DNA of 64,000 nt, from assembly GCA_016125045.1 (NCBI GenBank), contig WGML01000001.1:163253-227252 (forward strand), written 5' to 3'. This DNA is from a bacterium (GTDB taxonomy: Bacteria > Pseudomonadota > Alphaproteobacteria > Caulobacterales > Hyphomonadaceae). Position numbers and translations under genes: made by a program. The notes under the pieces were generated by a model. It did no database searches. It was not told where the DNA came from and saw nothing but the letters and a program-made list of their open reading frames with translations. This document shows, piece by piece, positions 56,935-64,000 of this stretch (position 1 is its first letter; each line of letters starts with the position of its first letter).

Positions 56935-57603
56935 ATGACGACGCAGACGCATATCGCGACGGGACTGGCGAAGATCGGGCTGTTCCTGCGCGCCGAGAGC
57001 TGGCGGCAGGCCGACGCCGCCGCGCTGTCGCCGACCCAGGCGCAGATCCTTGCGCATCTCACCCAGCGCGGCCCGGCGCGGATCACCGCGCTCGCCGAGG
57101 CGCTCGGCGTCACCCAGCCCACGGCCAGCGATGCGGCCGGCGCTCTTGTCCGCAAGGGCCATGTCGCCAGACATGCCGATCCGGACGATGCGCGCGCGTC
57201 GCTGCTCCATCCGACGCCAAGCGGTCGGCGCGCCGCCGCAGAGACCGCCGTCTGGCCCGACGCTTTGCTCGGCGCCATCGACACACTGGACCCGGGCGAG
57301 CGGGCGGTGTTCCTCAAGGCCCTCGTCAAGATGATCCGCGAGTTGCAGGTCCGGGGCGCGATCCCCGTCCAGCGGATGTGCGCGACCTGCCGCTTCTTCC
57401 AGCCGAACGTCCATGACGATCCGGCCGCCCCCCATCATTGCACCTTCGTGGACGCCGCTTTCGGAGACGCGAGTCTGCGCCTTGATTGCGGCGAGCATGA
57501 ACCGGCCGGCAAGATCGAGGCCGACGCCCTGCGGCGGAGCTTTCTCGGCGCGCCGGTCGGACAAGCGGACGTCCCGCCCGCGGCAACGGGCGAGGCGTCC
57601 TGA
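56935..57603 (+). CDS. MarR-family regulator with a cysteine-rich C-terminal domain
   Basis: A 222 aa regulator: MarR winged helix (RITALAEALGVTQPTASDAA, wing KGHVARHADPDDARAS) followed by a ~70 aa extension with CATCRFFQPN (Cys149, Cys152), HHC (His168, Cys169) and LDCGEHEP (Cys185). The C/H pattern suggests a metal site or thiol sensor. It heads the thiol/PLP cargo operon and probably represses it through the palindrome in its promoter. A longer upstream frame was rejected; ATG 56935 follows AAAGGCGG. Confidence 0.85.
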   Translation: MTTQTHIATGLAKIGLFLRAESWRQADAAALSPTQAQILAHLTQRGPARITALAEALGVTQPTASDAAGALVRKGHVARHADPDDARASLLHPTPSGRRAAAETAVWPDALLGAIDTLDPGERAVFLKALVKMIRELQVRGAIPVQRMCATCRFFQPNVHDDPAAPHHCTFVDAAFGDASLRLDCGEHEPAGKIEADALRRSFLGAPVGQADVPPAATGEAS

Positions 57604-57646
57604 TGTCTGAACCTGCCCCTCATGAAAGGCAGGAGACACCCACGCC

Positions 57647-57883
57647 ATGACACAGAAAGCCATCTTCTACCACGCCGGTTGCCTGGTCTGCGTCGCCGCC
57701 GAGGACAAGATCGCCGAGATCATCGACCGCGCCCGCGTCGATCTGGAGATCGTCCATCTCGGCGAGGCGCCGGACCGGATCAATGAGGCCGAAGCCGCCG
57801 GCGTCAAATCCGTACCCGCCCTCGTCATCGACGGCGCGGCGCTGCACATCAATCACGGCGCCGATCTCTCGGCGTTGCGGTGA
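57647..57883 (+). CDS. Mini-thioredoxin-like protein (CxxC)
   Basis: A 78 aa thioredoxin/glutaredoxin-fold protein: FYHAGCLVCVAAEDKIAEI with Cys12 and Cys15, then GVKSVPALVIDGAALHINHG carrying the cis-Pro. It is likely the electron donor or a disulfide carrier for the two peroxiredoxin-like proteins that follow. It starts 43 bases after the MarR gene. Confidence 0.8.
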   Translation: MTQKAIFYHAGCLVCVAAEDKIAEIIDRARVDLEIVHLGEAPDRINEAEAAGVKSVPALVIDGAALHINHGADLSALR

Positions 57884-57892
57884 AGAAGTCTA

Positions 57893-57920
57893 ACTGCGGA
57901 GAGGGAAATCTCTCCGCAGT
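57893..57920 (+). promoter_or_regulatory. Perfect 11-bp hairpin between thioredoxin and peroxiredoxin genes
   Basis: ACTGCGGAGAG (57893-57903) pairs perfectly with CTCTCCGCAGT (57910-57920) around a GGAAAT loop. No T-run follows, so it is probably not a full terminator; mRNA processing or differential expression of the downstream genes is more likely. Confidence 0.65.
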
Positions 57921-57941
57921 CACCGACACACGGACAGTACG

Positions 57942-58535
57942 ATGACCAACCTCCACGAAGTCAACTGGAGCGCGCTCCCCGCGCCCGAAGATGACGGGGC
58001 TGCCGCACATCTGGCCGGCGCAACCCTGCCGGACACTTCTCTGCCTGCGACGGACGGGCGGATGGTATCGCTTGCCGCCCTGACCGGCCTCAGCGTCGTT
58101 TACGCATACCCAATGACGGGCCGGCCGGACCGGTCGCTCCCCGATGGCTGGGACATGGTCCCCGGCGCGCGTGGCTGCACGCCCCAGGCTTGCGCGTTCC
58201 GCGACCATGCGGTCGATCTGCAAGCGCTGGGCACCGATCATCTCTTCGGTCTTTCGACGCAGCAGACTGATTATCAGCGGGAGGCGGCGGAGCGTCTTCA
58301 TCTTCCCTTTGCGCTGCTGTCCGACGCCGACCTCCGTCTGACTGAAGCGCTCAAACTGCCGACGATGGCCGTCGCAGGCATGAGGCTATTGAAACGCATG
58401 ACGCTTGTCCTGCGTGACGGACTGATCGTGAAGGTGTTCTATCCCGTTTTCCCGCCCGACGAGGCTCCGGCGCAGGTCGAGGCTTGGCTCCGCGAAAACG
58501 CCTCGCTGGATGGCGATCCGGACGCGTCGGCATGA
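57942..58535 (+). CDS. Peroxiredoxin (BCP/PrxQ-like)
   Basis: A 197 aa AhpC/TSA-fold protein. YAYPMTGRPDRSLPDGW and GCTPQACAFRDHAVDLQAL give Cys79 and Cys84, the C-x4-C spacing of BCP/PrxQ enzymes, which reduce hydroperoxides with thioredoxin. An inserted segment separates the YPMTG motif from the cysteines, unlike classic BCP. ATGA overlap with the next gene. Confidence 0.85.
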   Translation: MTNLHEVNWSALPAPEDDGAAAHLAGATLPDTSLPATDGRMVSLAALTGLSVVYAYPMTGRPDRSLPDGWDMVPGARGCTPQACAFRDHAVDLQALGTDHLFGLSTQQTDYQREAAERLHLPFALLSDADLRLTEALKLPTMAVAGMRLLKRMTLVLRDGLIVKVFYPVFPPDEAPAQVEAWLRENASLDGDPDASA

Positions 58536-59107
58536 CCGCGCAACTTCGACCCGCCCCCGCGCTTCATGTGGCTCGGTGGCTCAATGCCGCCGAGTCGCTC
58601 AGCCTCGACCGGCTGCGCGGCCGCGTCGTGCTGATCGAGGCCTTCCAGATGCTGTGCCCGGGCTGCGTCAGCCATGGCCTGCCGCAGGCGCAGCGCGTGC
58701 GCGAGACCTTTCGGGAGGCGGACGTCGCGGTGATCGGCCTGCATAGCGTATTCGAACATCACGACGCCCAGACCCCAGTCGCGCTCGAAGCCTTCCTGCA
58801 CGAATACCGCATCGGCTTTCCCGTCGCGGTCGACGCGCCGGGCGAGAACGGCGGCCTGCCGCGCACCATGGCCGCCTATGGCATGCAGGGCACGCCCACG
58901 CTCGTTCTGATCGACCGGCAGGGGCGGCGCCGCGCGCAACATTTCGGACTTGTGCCCGATCTGCGCCTCGGCGCGGAGATCATGGCGCTGATCGCCGAGC
59001 ACGAAGTAGGAACCGTCGCGCCGGAGACTGCCGCCGATGCCGCCGCCCCGGGCTGCGACGAGGCCGGTTGCAGCGCTCCAGAACCGCAAGGAGACCGTCC
59101 CACATGA
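58532..59107 (+). CDS. TlpA/thioredoxin-fold protein with CxxC and cysteine tail
   Basis: A 191 aa redoxin-domain protein: LIEAFQMLCPGCVSHGLPQA with Cys42 and Cys45, and GMQGTPTLVLIDRQGRRRAQ with the cis-Pro. No signal peptide is visible, so it is cytosolic. The C-terminus ends in a small cysteine motif (GCDEAGCSAPE) that could bind metal. Start at ATG 58532 (overlapping the previous stop); its end overlaps the amidotransferase gene. Confidence 0.82.
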   Translation: MTAQLRPAPALHVARWLNAAESLSLDRLRGRVVLIEAFQMLCPGCVSHGLPQAQRVRETFREADVAVIGLHSVFEHHDAQTPVALEAFLHEYRIGFPVAVDAPGENGGLPRTMAAYGMQGTPTLVLIDRQGRRRAQHFGLVPDLRLGAEIMALIAEHEVGTVAPETAADAAAPGCDEAGCSAPEPQGDRPT

Positions 59108-59805
59108 AGTCCGCAATCGCCATCCGTCATGTCGGTTTCGAGGATCTCGGCGCCTTCGCGCCCGCGCTCCGCGCGGCCGGTTATCAGGTCCATTACTGGG
59201 ATACGGGCGAGCAGGAGCTGTGGACGCTGGAGCCGGTAAAGACCGATCTCCTGATCGTGCTCGGCGGCCCGATCGGCGCCTATGAGGACCATGCCTATCC
59301 CTTCCTCGCCGAGGAGATCGCCATCCTCGAACAGCGCCTTGCCGCCAACCGGCCGACGCTCGGCATCTGTCTCGGCGCCCAGCTGATCGCCCGGGCGGCG
59401 GGCGCGCGGGTGTTCCCGAGCGGGGTGAAGGAGATCGGCTTCGCGCCCATCAGACTGACGCAGGCGGGGCAGTACTCCTGTCTCGCGCCCTTCGCGGTCG
59501 AACCGATGACGCTGCACTGGCATGGCGACACGTTCGACCTGCCGGCGGGCGCCGCACGGCTCGCCTCCACCGATCTGTGCGAGAATCAGGCCTTCGCGAT
59601 GGGGCCGAACATCATCGGCTTACAGTTCCACCCCGAGGCGTCCGCGAAGGGCTTCGAGAAGTGGCTCGTCGGCCACGCGGCCGAACTCGCCACGGCGAAG
59701 ATCGACGTGCCGCGCCTGCGTGCGGACGCACAGAGATACGGCGCGGAGCTCGAACGCAAGGCGCAGGCGGTACTCTCCAACTGGCTCGGCGGGCTCGAGG
59801 TCTGA
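59104..59805 (+). CDS. Class I glutamine amidotransferase (GuaA-N-like)
   Basis: A 233 aa stand-alone amidotransferase: nucleophile Cys in TLGICLGAQLIARAAGARVF, oxyanion region IVLGGPIGAYEDHAYPF, His/Glu in IIGLQFHPEASAKGFEKWL. Such YfeJ/GuaA-like proteins hydrolyse glutamine or gamma-glutamyl compounds; the substrate is unknown. Coupled to both neighbours (4-base overlap upstream, 3-base gap downstream). Confidence 0.85.
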   Translation: MKSAIAIRHVGFEDLGAFAPALRAAGYQVHYWDTGEQELWTLEPVKTDLLIVLGGPIGAYEDHAYPFLAEEIAILEQRLAANRPTLGICLGAQLIARAAGARVFPSGVKEIGFAPIRLTQAGQYSCLAPFAVEPMTLHWHGDTFDLPAGAARLASTDLCENQAFAMGPNIIGLQFHPEASAKGFEKWLVGHAAELATAKIDVPRLRADAQRYGAELERKAQAVLSNWLGGLEV

Positions 59806-59808
59806 CGG

Positions 59809-60585
59809 ATGAGCGCGACACCGGTCAGTCATAGCGGCTTCCCCGCAGCGCGCAGCGCCGAGGACATCGCGCGCAATCTCGCCGCCGTGCGGGCGCGCAT
59901 TGCGGCTGCCTGCGCGCGTGCCGGGCGCGACCCGGCAGAGGTGCGTCTGCTGCCAGTCTCCAAGACGGTCGAAGAAGCCCGCATCCGCATGGCGCATGCG
60001 GCGGGGCTCTCCGAGTTCGGCGAGAACAAGGTGCAGGAGGCGCGCGAAAAGGCCGAGGCGATGGCCGATCTTCCCATCGCCTGGTCGGTGATCGGCCATC
60101 TGCAGACCAACAAAGCGAAATTCGTCGCCCGCTTCGCCGCCGAGTTCCAGGCGCTCGACAGTCTCAAACTGGCCGAAGCCCTCGACCGCCGCCTGCAGAT
60201 CGAGGGCCGCTCGCTCGACGTTTTCGTGCAGATCAACAGCTCCGGAGAGGCCTCCAAATACGGCCTTGCGCCGGAGTACGCGCCCGCCTTCCTGCGCGAG
60301 CTTTCCGCTTTGCCCGCTCTGAAGGTCCGCGGGCTGATGACGCTCGCTCTGTTCTCTGCCGACGCGGCGCGCGTGTGCGCCTGCTTCCGGCTGATGCGGA
60401 ATTTGCGCGACCGGCTGCACGATAGCGCGCCGGACGGTGTCACGCTCGACGAGCTCTCCATGGGCATGTCGGGCGATTACGAGATCGCCATCGAAGAAGG
60501 CGCGACCGTGGTGCGCGTCGGCCAGGCGATCTTCGGCGCGCGCCCGCTGCCCGACAGCCATTACTGGCCGGGCGGCGCGCCATGA
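59809..60585 (+). CDS. YggS/PROSC-family PLP-binding protein
   Basis: A 258 aa PLP homeostasis protein: PLP lysine Lys52 in VRLLPVSKTVEEARIRMAHA, then GENKVQEAREKAEAM, WSVIGHLQTNKAKF and LDELSMGMSGDYEIAIEEGA. YggS proteins store and deliver pyridoxal phosphate without catalysis. Its partner pyridoxal kinase overlaps by ATGA. Confidence 0.93.
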   Translation: MSATPVSHSGFPAARSAEDIARNLAAVRARIAAACARAGRDPAEVRLLPVSKTVEEARIRMAHAAGLSEFGENKVQEAREKAEAMADLPIAWSVIGHLQTNKAKFVARFAAEFQALDSLKLAEALDRRLQIEGRSLDVFVQINSSGEASKYGLAPEYAPAFLRELSALPALKVRGLMTLALFSADAARVCACFRLMRNLRDRLHDSAPDGVTLDELSMGMSGDYEIAIEEGATVVRVGQAIFGARPLPDSHYWPGGAP

Positions 60586-61451
60586 GCGGCAAGGCGATCG
60601 TCTCGATTCAGTCGCAGCTCGTCTTCGGCTGCGCGGGCAACAATGCCGCCGTCCCGCTGCTGCAGCGCCTCGGCGCGACCGTTTATGCCGTCCCGACCAC
60701 GCTCCTGTCGAACACGCCACATTATCCGACCATCGCCGGCGGACCGCTCGATCCCGCGCTCGTCGAAGCGCTGCTCGACACGCTCCTCGACCGCATCGCA
60801 CCTTCAGACATCGGCGCGATCCTCACCGGCTATATCGGAAGTTCCGGCGCCGCCGCGGCCACCGCGCGGTTCATCGACCGCGTCAGGACAGACCACGGCC
60901 ATGTGCTCGTCCTGTGCGATCCGGTCATGGGCGACAAGGACACCGGCCTCTATGTCGACGAGGCGGTCGCCGCCGCGATCGCCACCGACCTTGCGCCGCG
61001 CGCGGACATCCTGACGCCGAACCTGTTCGAGGCACAGCGCTTGGCCGGCCTGCCCGACGGCGATCCGGACGTGGTTCTCGGAGGCCTGCTGACGTCGCGC
61101 GCCCGCATCGTCGCGATCACTGGGATCGATCCGGGCGACGGCTTCGTCACGACCCTCGCGGGCCACCGCAAGGGACGCTGGCGAGTACGCACGCCGAAGC
61201 TTGCTCTGCGCCCGACCGGCACCGGCGATGTGTTCTCGGCGGCGTTCCTGCATGCCTTGCTCCACGGCGTCGACACGCCCGCCGCCCTCGAACGCGGCGT
61301 CGAGACCGTGTTCGGCCTGATAGAAGCCGCGCACAGGACCGGCGCCCGGGAGCTCGATCCCGGAGGTTTCGCGCCGCTTCCGGCGGACGCGCCCGTGCGG
61401 TTCGCGGCGACGCCTACAAGCAACAAGATCGATCGCGCCTCACGCATCTGA
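60582..61451 (+). CDS. pdxY: Pyridoxal kinase
   Basis: A 289 aa ribokinase-fold kinase phosphorylating pyridoxal to PLP: IQSQLVFGCAGNNAAVPLLQ, ILTGYIGSS, LCDPVMGDKDTGLYV, LTPNLFEAQRLAGL and the catalytic GTGD in RPTGTGDVFSAAFL. It forms a PLP salvage pair with the YggS-like protein and ends the cargo operon. Confidence 0.92.
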   Translation: MSGKAIVSIQSQLVFGCAGNNAAVPLLQRLGATVYAVPTTLLSNTPHYPTIAGGPLDPALVEALLDTLLDRIAPSDIGAILTGYIGSSGAAAATARFIDRVRTDHGHVLVLCDPVMGDKDTGLYVDEAVAAAIATDLAPRADILTPNLFEAQRLAGLPDGDPDVVLGGLLTSRARIVAITGIDPGDGFVTTLAGHRKGRWRVRTPKLALRPTGTGDVFSAAFLHALLHGVDTPAALERGVETVFGLIEAAHRTGARELDPGGFAPLPADAPVRFAATPTSNKIDRASRI

Positions 61452-61583
61452 GCCCCACCGCGCCAGGGTGACGATTTCGCCGCGCGCAATTCGTCATCCC
61501 TCCAGGCCTCCCTCATCCGCTTGTCTGGCCTCCGACAGCCGGCCGCCTTCCGCGGCGCGGCGCAAACACCGGAGGCGCTACCC

Positions 61584-61868
61584 ATGCCCGATCCCAATGC
61601 CGGCCTGCCGCCGCGCTATCTGAGAACCCCCGAAGCCGCCCGCTTTCTCGGCCTGTCCGGCCGTACGCTGGAGAAGCACCGCACCTACGGCACGGGTCCC
61701 CGCTATTCCAAGATCGGCGGGCGCGTCGTCTACGCGATCGACGATTTGCAGGCCTGGGTCGGCCGGGGCGAGAAGACCTCGACCTCGGACGACACCGGCG
61801 ACACGGTCCTGCCCGCCAAGCGCCATGCAGCGATCTCGCCCGCCTATGCCGACAAGAGCCGGTCATGA
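61584..61868 (+). CDS. AlpA/HTH_17-type excisionase, RdfS-like
   Basis: A 94 aa MerR-type winged-helix DNA-binding protein: RYLRTPEAARFLGLSGRTLE, then GPRYSKIGGRVVYAIDDLQA. In ICEMlSym the similar RdfS is the recombination directionality factor expressed under FseA control and leads the rdfS-traF-msi107-rlxS operon; the gene order here is the same. ATG 61584 was chosen after CGGAGG; its stop overlaps the next start by ATGA. Confidence 0.82.
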   Translation: MPDPNAGLPPRYLRTPEAARFLGLSGRTLEKHRTYGTGPRYSKIGGRVVYAIDDLQAWVGRGEKTSTSDDTGDTVLPAKRHAAISPAYADKSRS

Positions 61869-62329
61869 GCGCGCGCACGACTGTCGATCTTCTGTGGATC
61901 GAGGGCCGGATCGAACACTGGATCCGCTTCGGCCGGATCGTCCAGGAGACCATTCGGAGCCGCTCCGAAAGCACCGTCGACTTCGATCCTGGCGCTGTCT
62001 TCGCCTTCGTCCGCTGGTCATCGAACGACTACGGAACGGTCGAGAGCAAAATCGACATCCTGCGCGCCGTCCAACCCTGCGAGCGCTTCTCGACCGTCCC
62101 GCATGTGACCCCCGGCGGCGAGATGCTGCTGCGCCTGTCCGGCTGGCCGAAGGTCGAAGCGGCGCTATTAGCCATCGATCAGGTCGAGGCGCTCGGGCTC
62201 GCGCCGGAAGATGTCTGTCCCGATCATTGGCGGCACGTCCACAACCGGCTGACCACCGGTCTCGACCCGCGCGCCTATACCGAGCTGCGGCACGACGCCT
62301 GGCTCAAACGCCGAGCGGTGACGACATGA
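61865..62329 (+). CDS. DUF2840 family protein
   Basis: A 154 aa DUF2840 protein found in conjugative operons: TTVDLLWIEGRIEHWIRFGR, AVFAFVRWSSNDYGTV, RVQPCERFSTVP-like ILRAVQPCERFSTVPHVTPG and DPRAYTELRHDAWLKRRAV. Function unknown. Overlaps both neighbours by ATGA (61865-61868 and 62326-62329). Confidence 0.87.
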   Translation: MSARTTVDLLWIEGRIEHWIRFGRIVQETIRSRSESTVDFDPGAVFAFVRWSSNDYGTVESKIDILRAVQPCERFSTVPHVTPGGEMLLRLSGWPKVEAALLAIDQVEALGLAPEDVCPDHWRHVHNRLTTGLDPRAYTELRHDAWLKRRAVTT

Positions 62330-62838
62330 CCCGCGCACAGAAGACGCTCATTGCAACGGGCGCTGCGCTCGCGCTGATCGGCGCGTCGGCCATTGTACAC
62401 AGCGATCCGCTCGTCGTCTGGAACGCGTCCGCCAGCGTGCCGGTCGGCTTCTATGCCATCACATTGATCGCGCGTCCGGAGGTCGGCGATCTCGTCGCCG
62501 TGCGCCCGCCCGAACCGCTTGGCCGCTGGCTGGTCGAGAACGGCTATCTCGGCCCCGACACGCCGCTGCTGAAGCGCGTCGCCGCGCTGCCGGGAACCGA
62601 GGTCTGCCGCTACGGGCTGACCGTCCTGATTGATGGGATGACGGTCGCCGAGGCGCGTGAGCGCGACCGGCTCGGCCGCTCGCTGCCGGTCTGGCGGGGC
62701 TGCCGGACGCTCCGCGACGGCGAGGTCTTCCTGCTCAACGCCGACCATCCGGGAAGCCTTGATGGGCGGTATTTCGGGCCGTTGGACACGAGCACGGTCA
62801 TCGGCCGGGCGACGCCGATCTGGACGCGGGAGGGCTGA
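62326..62838 (+). CDS. traF: TraF-type S26 signal peptidase
   Basis: A 170 aa TraF/S26 serine peptidase: one N-terminal membrane segment (LIATGAALALIGASAIV), catalytic Ser37 in SASVPVGFYAI, catalytic Lys83 in PLLKRVAALPG and the terminal NADHPGSLDGRYFGPL box. TraF proteins mature and cyclise conjugative pilins. It sits in the transfer operon between DUF2840 and the lytic transglycosylase. Confidence 0.93.
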   Translation: MTRAQKTLIATGAALALIGASAIVHSDPLVVWNASASVPVGFYAITLIARPEVGDLVAVRPPEPLGRWLVENGYLGPDTPLLKRVAALPGTEVCRYGLTVLIDGMTVAEARERDRLGRSLPVWRGCRTLRDGEVFLLNADHPGSLDGRYFGPLDTSTVIGRATPIWTREG

Positions 62839-62841
62839 GCG

Positions 62842-63612
62842 ATGCGCGCCCTTCCGCCTTCCGGGCGTCGCCTCATCGTCGCCCCTGCCGTTGGCGTTGC
62901 GCTTGTCGCAATGCTGTTCGCCGCCGCGCCGACCGCGGTCGCAGAACCATTGCACGGCGCCTCCGGCAGACCCGGCGCGGTTCAAACCGTTGTGCGAGCG
63001 ACGGCGATCGACGGGTTCATCGCGGAAGCCTCGGTGCGTTTCGGCATCCCCGAGCACTGGATCCGCGCCGTCATGCAGGCCGAAAGCGCGGGCGATCCGC
63101 ACGCAGTCAGCCACGCCGGCGCCATTGGCCTCATGCAGATCATGCCGGCGACCTGGGCCGAACTGTGCGCGCGCCATGGCCTCGGCGCGGACGTGTTCGA
63201 CCCGCGCGACAACATCCTCGCCGGCACCGCCTATCTTCGCGAGATGTACGACCGCTTCGGCCCGCCCGGCTTCCTCGCGGCTTACAATGCGGGACCGGCG
63301 CGCTACACCGAGCACCTCGCCACCGGACGCCCACTGCCGCGCGAAACGCGGGCCTATATGGCGACGCTGGCGCCATTGATCGGCCACTCATCCGTCGCGC
63401 CGCTGCAGGTCGAAGCGCCGGTCCGGACCGCAGACTGGCGCGCCGCCCCGCTCTTCGTCGCGCGGCTCGACCCGCGCTCGGGCGCCGGTGCGGGTGCCAA
63501 TGAAGCAGCCGTGGACCGACCGTCACGCCGCGCCCCGAATGCCGACGCGCAACCCTCAAACATCACTCCGAACGGTCTGTTCGTGCGCTCAAGAGCGGAG
63601 GGTTCGCGATGA
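62842..63612 (+). CDS. Conjugation lytic transglycosylase (VirB1/TrbN-like)
   Basis: A 256 aa exported SLT-domain muramidase: signal peptide (VGVALVAMLFAAAPTAVAEP), catalytic Glu81 in AVMQAESAGDPHAVS, HAGAIGLMQIMPATWAEL and GFLAAYNAGPARYTEHLATG. It opens peptidoglycan for the transfer apparatus; msi107 holds this place in ICEMlSym. Its C-terminal ~70 residues are low-complexity. Confidence 0.92.
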   Translation: MRALPPSGRRLIVAPAVGVALVAMLFAAAPTAVAEPLHGASGRPGAVQTVVRATAIDGFIAEASVRFGIPEHWIRAVMQAESAGDPHAVSHAGAIGLMQIMPATWAELCARHGLGADVFDPRDNILAGTAYLREMYDRFGPPGFLAAYNAGPARYTEHLATGRPLPRETRAYMATLAPLIGHSSVAPLQVEAPVRTADWRAAPLFVARLDPRSGAGAGANEAAVDRPSRRAPNADAQPSNITPNGLFVRSRAEGSR

Positions 63613-63863
63613 AGGCCCCGTTCGCAGTCTGGAGCGTGCTGTCGTGCCCTGTCGCAGTCCCGGAAGGAGTGCGGGGGACGGCCTGTGGAACAATGGCAGG
63701 AGGGCGAGATAAAAGGAGCGGCACCAGCACGCGCTATGCTGTTGTTTCAACGAGGGATTTTGCGTGCCGCGATCACGTAGACAGTGCCGCGGCATGGCTT
63801 AGTGCACTGTTTTTATTCGTCTTTCACCGTGTCGTCGGCCGCTCTGAGAGCACCGCGCTATGA
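63609..63863 (+). CDS. Doubtful small frame between transglycosylase and relaxase
   Basis: An 84 aa frame that starts in an ATGA with the transglycosylase stop and ends in an ATGA with the relaxase start. The double overlap speaks for translation, but the sequence (e.g. AAWLSALFLFVFHRVVG) matches nothing I know, its base composition is lower in GC than all neighbours, and it spans the candidate oriT. It may be only a coupling frame. Confidence 0.3.
   Translation: MKAPFAVWSVLSCPVAVPEGVRGTACGTMAGGRDKRSGTSTRYAVVSTRDFACRDHVDSAAAWLSALFLFVFHRVVGRSESTAL
63781..63810 (+). other. Candidate oriT inverted repeat upstream of the relaxase
   Basis: ACAGTGC (63781-63787) and GCACTGT (63804-63810) form an inverted repeat just upstream of the relaxase gene; the palindrome TGCCGCGGCA (63785-63794) overlaps it and TTTTTATTC follows. 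The region 63690-63850 is AT-richer than its surroundings. Relaxase genes often lie beside their oriT; a terminator with a large loop is the alternative. Confidence 0.4.
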
Positions 63864-64000
63864 GCGGGGGCAAGGACGACATCCGCATCCGGCCAGGCCG
63901 GATCAAGGACCGGGGCCCGAGCGGCCGCAAGGCGCAGAGCTTCGTCGGCCAGGTCATGCGCGCCGCCCGCAAGGCCGGACATACCGGCCATGGCTTCACC
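63860..64000 (+). CDS. rlxS: DUF3363/RlxS-type relaxase, N-terminus only
   Basis: The first 47 residues (MSGGKDDIRIRPGRIKDRGP, then AQSFVGQVMRAARKAGHTGH) match the N-terminus of VirD2/DUF3363 relaxases of alphaproteobacterial ICEs, which nick oriT and pilot the strand. The gene is cut by the window edge, so the catalytic Tyr and HxH motifs are not visible. It follows the rdfS-DUF2840-traF-transglycosylase operon. Confidence 0.85.
   Translation, partial: MSGGKDDIRIRPGRIKDRGPSGRKAQSFVGQVMRAARKAGHTGHGFT

Larger units (their letters stand above)
37746..64000 (+). mobile_element. Integrative and conjugative element, left part (continues past the window)
   Basis: Begins at the 3' end of tRNA-Ser with a serine recombinase, followed by ICE backbone genes (DUF932, ParB, toprim, DUF2493, DUF736), a QseC/QseM/FseA-like switch and a transfer module (RdfS-like, TraF-type peptidase, lytic transglycosylase, relaxase). 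The set matches the family that includes the Mesorhizobium symbiosis ICEs, but with a serine instead of a tyrosine integrase. Two cargo operons are inserted. The type IV secretion genes and right attachment site would lie beyond 64000. Confidence 0.93.

Noticed and set aside
57893..57920. Rho-independent terminator
   Set aside because: The stem is strong but no T-run follows, and the next gene is in the same operon.
37746..64000. Insertion sequences or CRISPR arrays in the ICE
   Set aside because: I saw no transposase gene, no flanking terminal inverted repeats and no regularly spaced direct repeats.

Overview
The window comes from a GC-rich alphaproteobacterial chromosome. The conserved core shows this: trpEGDC behind a PpiD-type chaperone, tpiA-secG-pyrG-eno-ftsB-pdhABC-lpd, ntrBC-ntrYX-hfq-hflX, and holB-tmk-dacC-rlpA. 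NtrC and NtrX both lack the GAFTGA loop, which fits a Caulobacterales/Hyphomonadaceae/Parvularculales-like host. That placement is inference from gene content, not a phylogeny.

Positions 1-37655 are ordinary, tightly packed chromosome. Tryptophan synthesis (minus strand) is followed by glycolysis, CTP synthesis and the whole pyruvate dehydrogenase complex (plus strand). Next come an acyl-ligase, lipoate synthase, a COQ10/RatA protein, isoprenoid IspDF, DusB and the two nitrogen two-component systems with hfq-hflX. A minus-strand housekeeping block (mazG, a PhnP-like hydrolase, tatD, holB, tmk, dacC, rlpA) ends at a tRNA-Ser(UGA) gene. Many junctions are 1- or 4-base start/stop overlaps.

From the 3' end of the tRNA-Ser (37745) to the right edge is the left part of an integrative and conjugative element (ICE). 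Its large serine recombinase ends inside the tRNA gene and is translationally coupled to a TumE/TumA-like toxin-antitoxin pair. Then come ICE backbone genes (DUF932, ParB, toprim, DUF2493, DUF736), and after the cargo a transfer module: an AlpA/RdfS-like excisionase, DUF2840, a TraF-type peptidase, a lytic transglycosylase, and the start of an RlxS/DUF3363 relaxase cut by the window edge.

Two cargo islands interrupt the backbone. The first (about 48053-55300) carries a DAB inorganic-carbon transporter, dabB-dabA, in one operon with a lone cysD, a DUF6671 gene and a small unknown gene, with a divergent LysR regulator. The second (56935-61451) carries a MarR regulator with a cysteine-rich tail, a mini-thioredoxin, two peroxiredoxin/thioredoxin-fold proteins, a class I glutamine amidotransferase, a YggS PLP-binding protein and a pyridoxal kinase.

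The most notable signals are four. (1) A QseC/QseM/FseA-like excision switch in which the activator gene is split by a +1 shift exactly at TTT-CCC-G, as expected for programmed frameshifting. (2) Twin 43-nt structured leaders with identical spacing before the DUF932 and parB genes. (3) A second, different pair of related leaders before DUF2493 and DUF736. (4) The mobile DAB-CysD operon.
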